Shown here piece by piece: positions 6,855-8,273 of a DNA stretch of 8,273 bases. Position 1 is the first letter of the stretch. Each line of letters starts with the position of its first letter. The translations under genes were made by a program, and so were the position numbers. The DNA is taken from the NCBI GenBank assembly GCA_024638905.1, contig JAHEJH010000161.1, forward strand, positions 1-8,273, in the 5' to 3' direction. The notes below the pieces were generated by a model. That model saw only the letters and a list, made by a program, of their open reading frames with translations. It did not search any database and was not told the origin of the DNA. Origin of the DNA: Luminiphilus sp. (GTDB taxonomy: Bacteria > Pseudomonadota > Gammaproteobacteria > Pseudomonadales > Halieaceae).

Positions 6855-8092
6855 ACGCTAAGCGCTTCGGCAGATGGGGCAGCACTCAGCTGGGACGCTG
6901 GCTACTCGCAACCCTACTCCTTGCCCTTGCCCTCCCGGGGCTGGCGGCGGCGATTCAGGACGACTGGCAGGGGATAGAGCGGATTGTCGCCATCGGGGAT
7001 ATTCACGGGGACTACGACAATTACATCGCGGTGCTCAAAAATGCCGGTGTGGTCAACCGAAGAGGGCGATGGGCCGCGGGCAAAACCCACGTGGTGCAGG
7101 TGGGTGATATCCCGGATCGTGGGCCGGACACCCTCAAGATCATCGAGCATCTGCAGAAACTCGAAAAACAAGCCAAGAAGGCTGGCGGTCGGTTACACCT
7201 GCTGATTGGCAACCACGAGCACATGAACATCACTGGCGATCTCCGTTACGTTCACCCCGGCGAATACGAGGCGTTTGAAACCCGCAACTCCAAGCAGCTT
7301 CGCAACAATTATTACGCCTACGTAGTGAAAACGACGGAGCAACAGCGCAAAGCGCTGCTGGCCAGTGGCAGGGATGCCAGCCATTTACCGGTGGGGGACG
7401 ATGACTTCAAGCGCGACTGGTACACCGAACACCCCCTCGGGTTTGTCGAGCATCGGCTCGCTTGGCAAAAGGGCGGAGCGCTGTTCGAATGGATCGCAGC
7501 GCACAATACGGTCATACGCATTAACGATGTGCTGTTCTTGCACGGCGGGTTGAGCGCTGAGTTGCTACCGCTGTCGATCACCGATATCAACGAGCGGGTT
7601 CGCGCGGAACTGAACCGTGAAGCCTTCGAGGGAGAGCCGCTGGGCACTGCCCAAAATGGGCCGCTGTGGTATCGGGGTCTTGCCAGAGGCGACGAGGCCG
7701 CTAAGCGCCCCGCCCTGGACAGCGTCCTCGCCCACTTCGACGCAGAGATGATCGTGCTGGGGCATACCCCCGACCTGAACGCCATCACCCCGCGTTTTGG
7801 TGGGCAGGTGGTGATCATCGATACCGGCATCTCGGCATACTACGGTGGCCACCTCGCCAGCTTGCTGATTGAGGACGGTACTGCAACCGCCATACACGGT
7901 AACCACCGTTTGGCACTGCCCACCAACGCAGAAGAGGTCCTGCCGTATTTCGAAGCGCTGGCAGCCGAGATACCTGAAAATCTGCGGCTATCTGAGCACA
8001 TAGGACTATTGTCCAGTCCTCCAATCGAGTCAGGCACGGACAGCTCGCCTGAAACCACCCGCATGGAGCACGCACCGCAGTCAGTCGACTGA
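6851..8092 (+). CDS. Periplasmic Shelph-type PPP phosphatase
   Basis: A 413-aa calcineurin-like metallophosphatase with a Sec signal peptide (basic n-region, hydrophobic 18-32, likely cut after LAAA at about 34). The PPP signature is complete: GDIHGD (49-54), GDIPDRG (85-91), GNHEHMN (120-126, catalytic His122), LFLHGG (228-233, His231) and VLGHTP (302-307, His305). Metal ligands are expected at Asp50, His52, Asp86, Asn121, His231 and His305. GNHExMN followed by GDLRYV, with no eukaryote-like C-terminal motif, is typical of Shewanella-like phosphatases. The cold-active Shewanella member is known to dephosphorylate phosphotyrosine. A large insert (about 136-205) separates the metal half-sites, and the last 30 residues look unstructured. 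GAGGT (6840-6844) lies 6 nt before the ATG, which overlaps the stop of the kinase-like gene, so the two are probably translated together and may act on the same targets. Confidence 0.92.
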   Translation: MNAKRFGRWGSTQLGRWLLATLLLALALPGLAAAIQDDWQGIERIVAIGDIHGDYDNYIAVLKNAGVVNRRGRWAAGKTHVVQVGDIPDRGPDTLKIIEHLQKLEKQAKKAGGRLHLLIGNHEHMNITGDLRYVHPGEYEAFETRNSKQLRNNYYAYVVKTTEQQRKALLASGRDASHLPVGDDDFKRDWYTEHPLGFVEHRLAWQKGGALFEWIAAHNTVIRINDVLFLHGGLSAELLPLSITDINERVRAELNREAFEGEPLGTAQNGPLWYRGLARGDEAAKRPALDSVLAHFDAEMIVLGHTPDLNAITPRFGGQVVIIDTGISAYYGGHLASLLIEDGTATAIHGNHRLALPTNAEEVLPYFEALAAEIPENLRLSEHIGLLSSPPIESGTDSSPETTRMEHAPQSVD

Positions 8093-8126
8093 CGCGTTAA
8101 ACATCAGCAAGCCATGGCAAGGCTGA

Positions 8127-8143
8127 GGGCGAGGTCTTCGCCC
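8127..8143 (+). terminator. Weak terminator-like hairpin after the phosphatase gene
   Basis: GGGCGA (8127-8132) pairs with TCGCCC (8138-8143) around a 5-nt loop, 35 nt after the phosphatase stop. A G-T closing pair could extend it. No T-run follows, so it may only pause transcription or protect the mRNA end. Confidence 0.3.
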
Positions 8144-8263
8144 GCCCGAGCGCCAGCGGCGTCGCATCGATTCAAATCATGCAGCGGGCATTTGTCCTTG
8201 TTTTGTCCGCTTTCTGGACCGCTGCCGAAGATCTGAAAGGCGCCGATGTGGCGTAGTGCTGTC

Positions 8264-8269
8264 GAAGGA
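8264..8269 (+). promoter_or_regulatory. Ribosome-binding-like sequence at the right edge
   Basis: GAAGGA lies 4 nt from the window end. With usual spacing, a start codon would fall just past the edge, so a plus-strand gene may begin there. Nothing in the window confirms it. Confidence 0.25.
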
Positions 8270-8273
8270 ACAA

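Noticed and set aside
8179..8256. 25-codon open frame starting ATG at 8179 with a hydrophobic N-terminus
   Set aside because: It is too short, has no clear ribosome-binding site, and resembles nothing known. It could be the broken start of a gene, but the window ends too soon to tell.

Overview
The window reads as a chromosomal segment of a gammaproteobacterium, probably marine. This rests on family content: a YiaW/YiaV-like pair, a DUF3833-type lipoprotein and a Shewanella-like (Shelph) phosphatase. GC content looks moderate to high, and genes carry good Shine-Dalgarno sequences. The taxonomy is an inference, since no rRNA or marker gene is present. No mobile element, CRISPR array, tRNA or rRNA is visible. 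Eight protein genes are supported, seven on the plus strand and one on the minus strand.

Left part (24-1682): one long gene joins a class 1B-type dihydroorotate dehydrogenase catalytic domain (PyrD) to its FAD/[2Fe-2S] electron-transfer partner (PyrK) in a single polypeptide. These are usually separate subunits. A coding-like tail continues in another frame just past its stop.

Middle-left (1788-4011): a likely operon with its own candidate promoter encodes a small three-histidine cupin, a small two-to-three-helix membrane protein resembling E. coli YiaW (DUF3302), and a HlyD/YiaV-type membrane-fusion protein. The last two are 2 nt apart. The unit is followed by a perfect GC-rich hairpin. No transporter or outer-membrane channel gene accompanies it.

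Middle-right (4109-5618): a DUF3833-type outer-membrane or periplasmic lipoprotein gene on the plus strand runs convergently into a minus-strand gene for a four-helix membrane protein with a bestrophin-like C-terminal motif. The minus-strand gene has a good sigma70-type promoter in the divergent gap at 5634-5789.

Right part (5790-8092): two exported proteins are encoded with an ATGA overlap. The first has the layout of an atypical CotH-like secreted kinase. The second is a periplasmic PPP-type phosphatase of the Shelph class, whose characterised Shewanella relative acts on phosphotyrosine. If the kinase assignment holds, this is a translationally coupled kinase/phosphatase pair acting outside the cytoplasm, and it is the most interesting candidate system here. 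The last 180 nt hold a small hairpin and, at the very edge, a purine-rich ribosome-binding-like sequence that may serve a gene beginning just outside the window.
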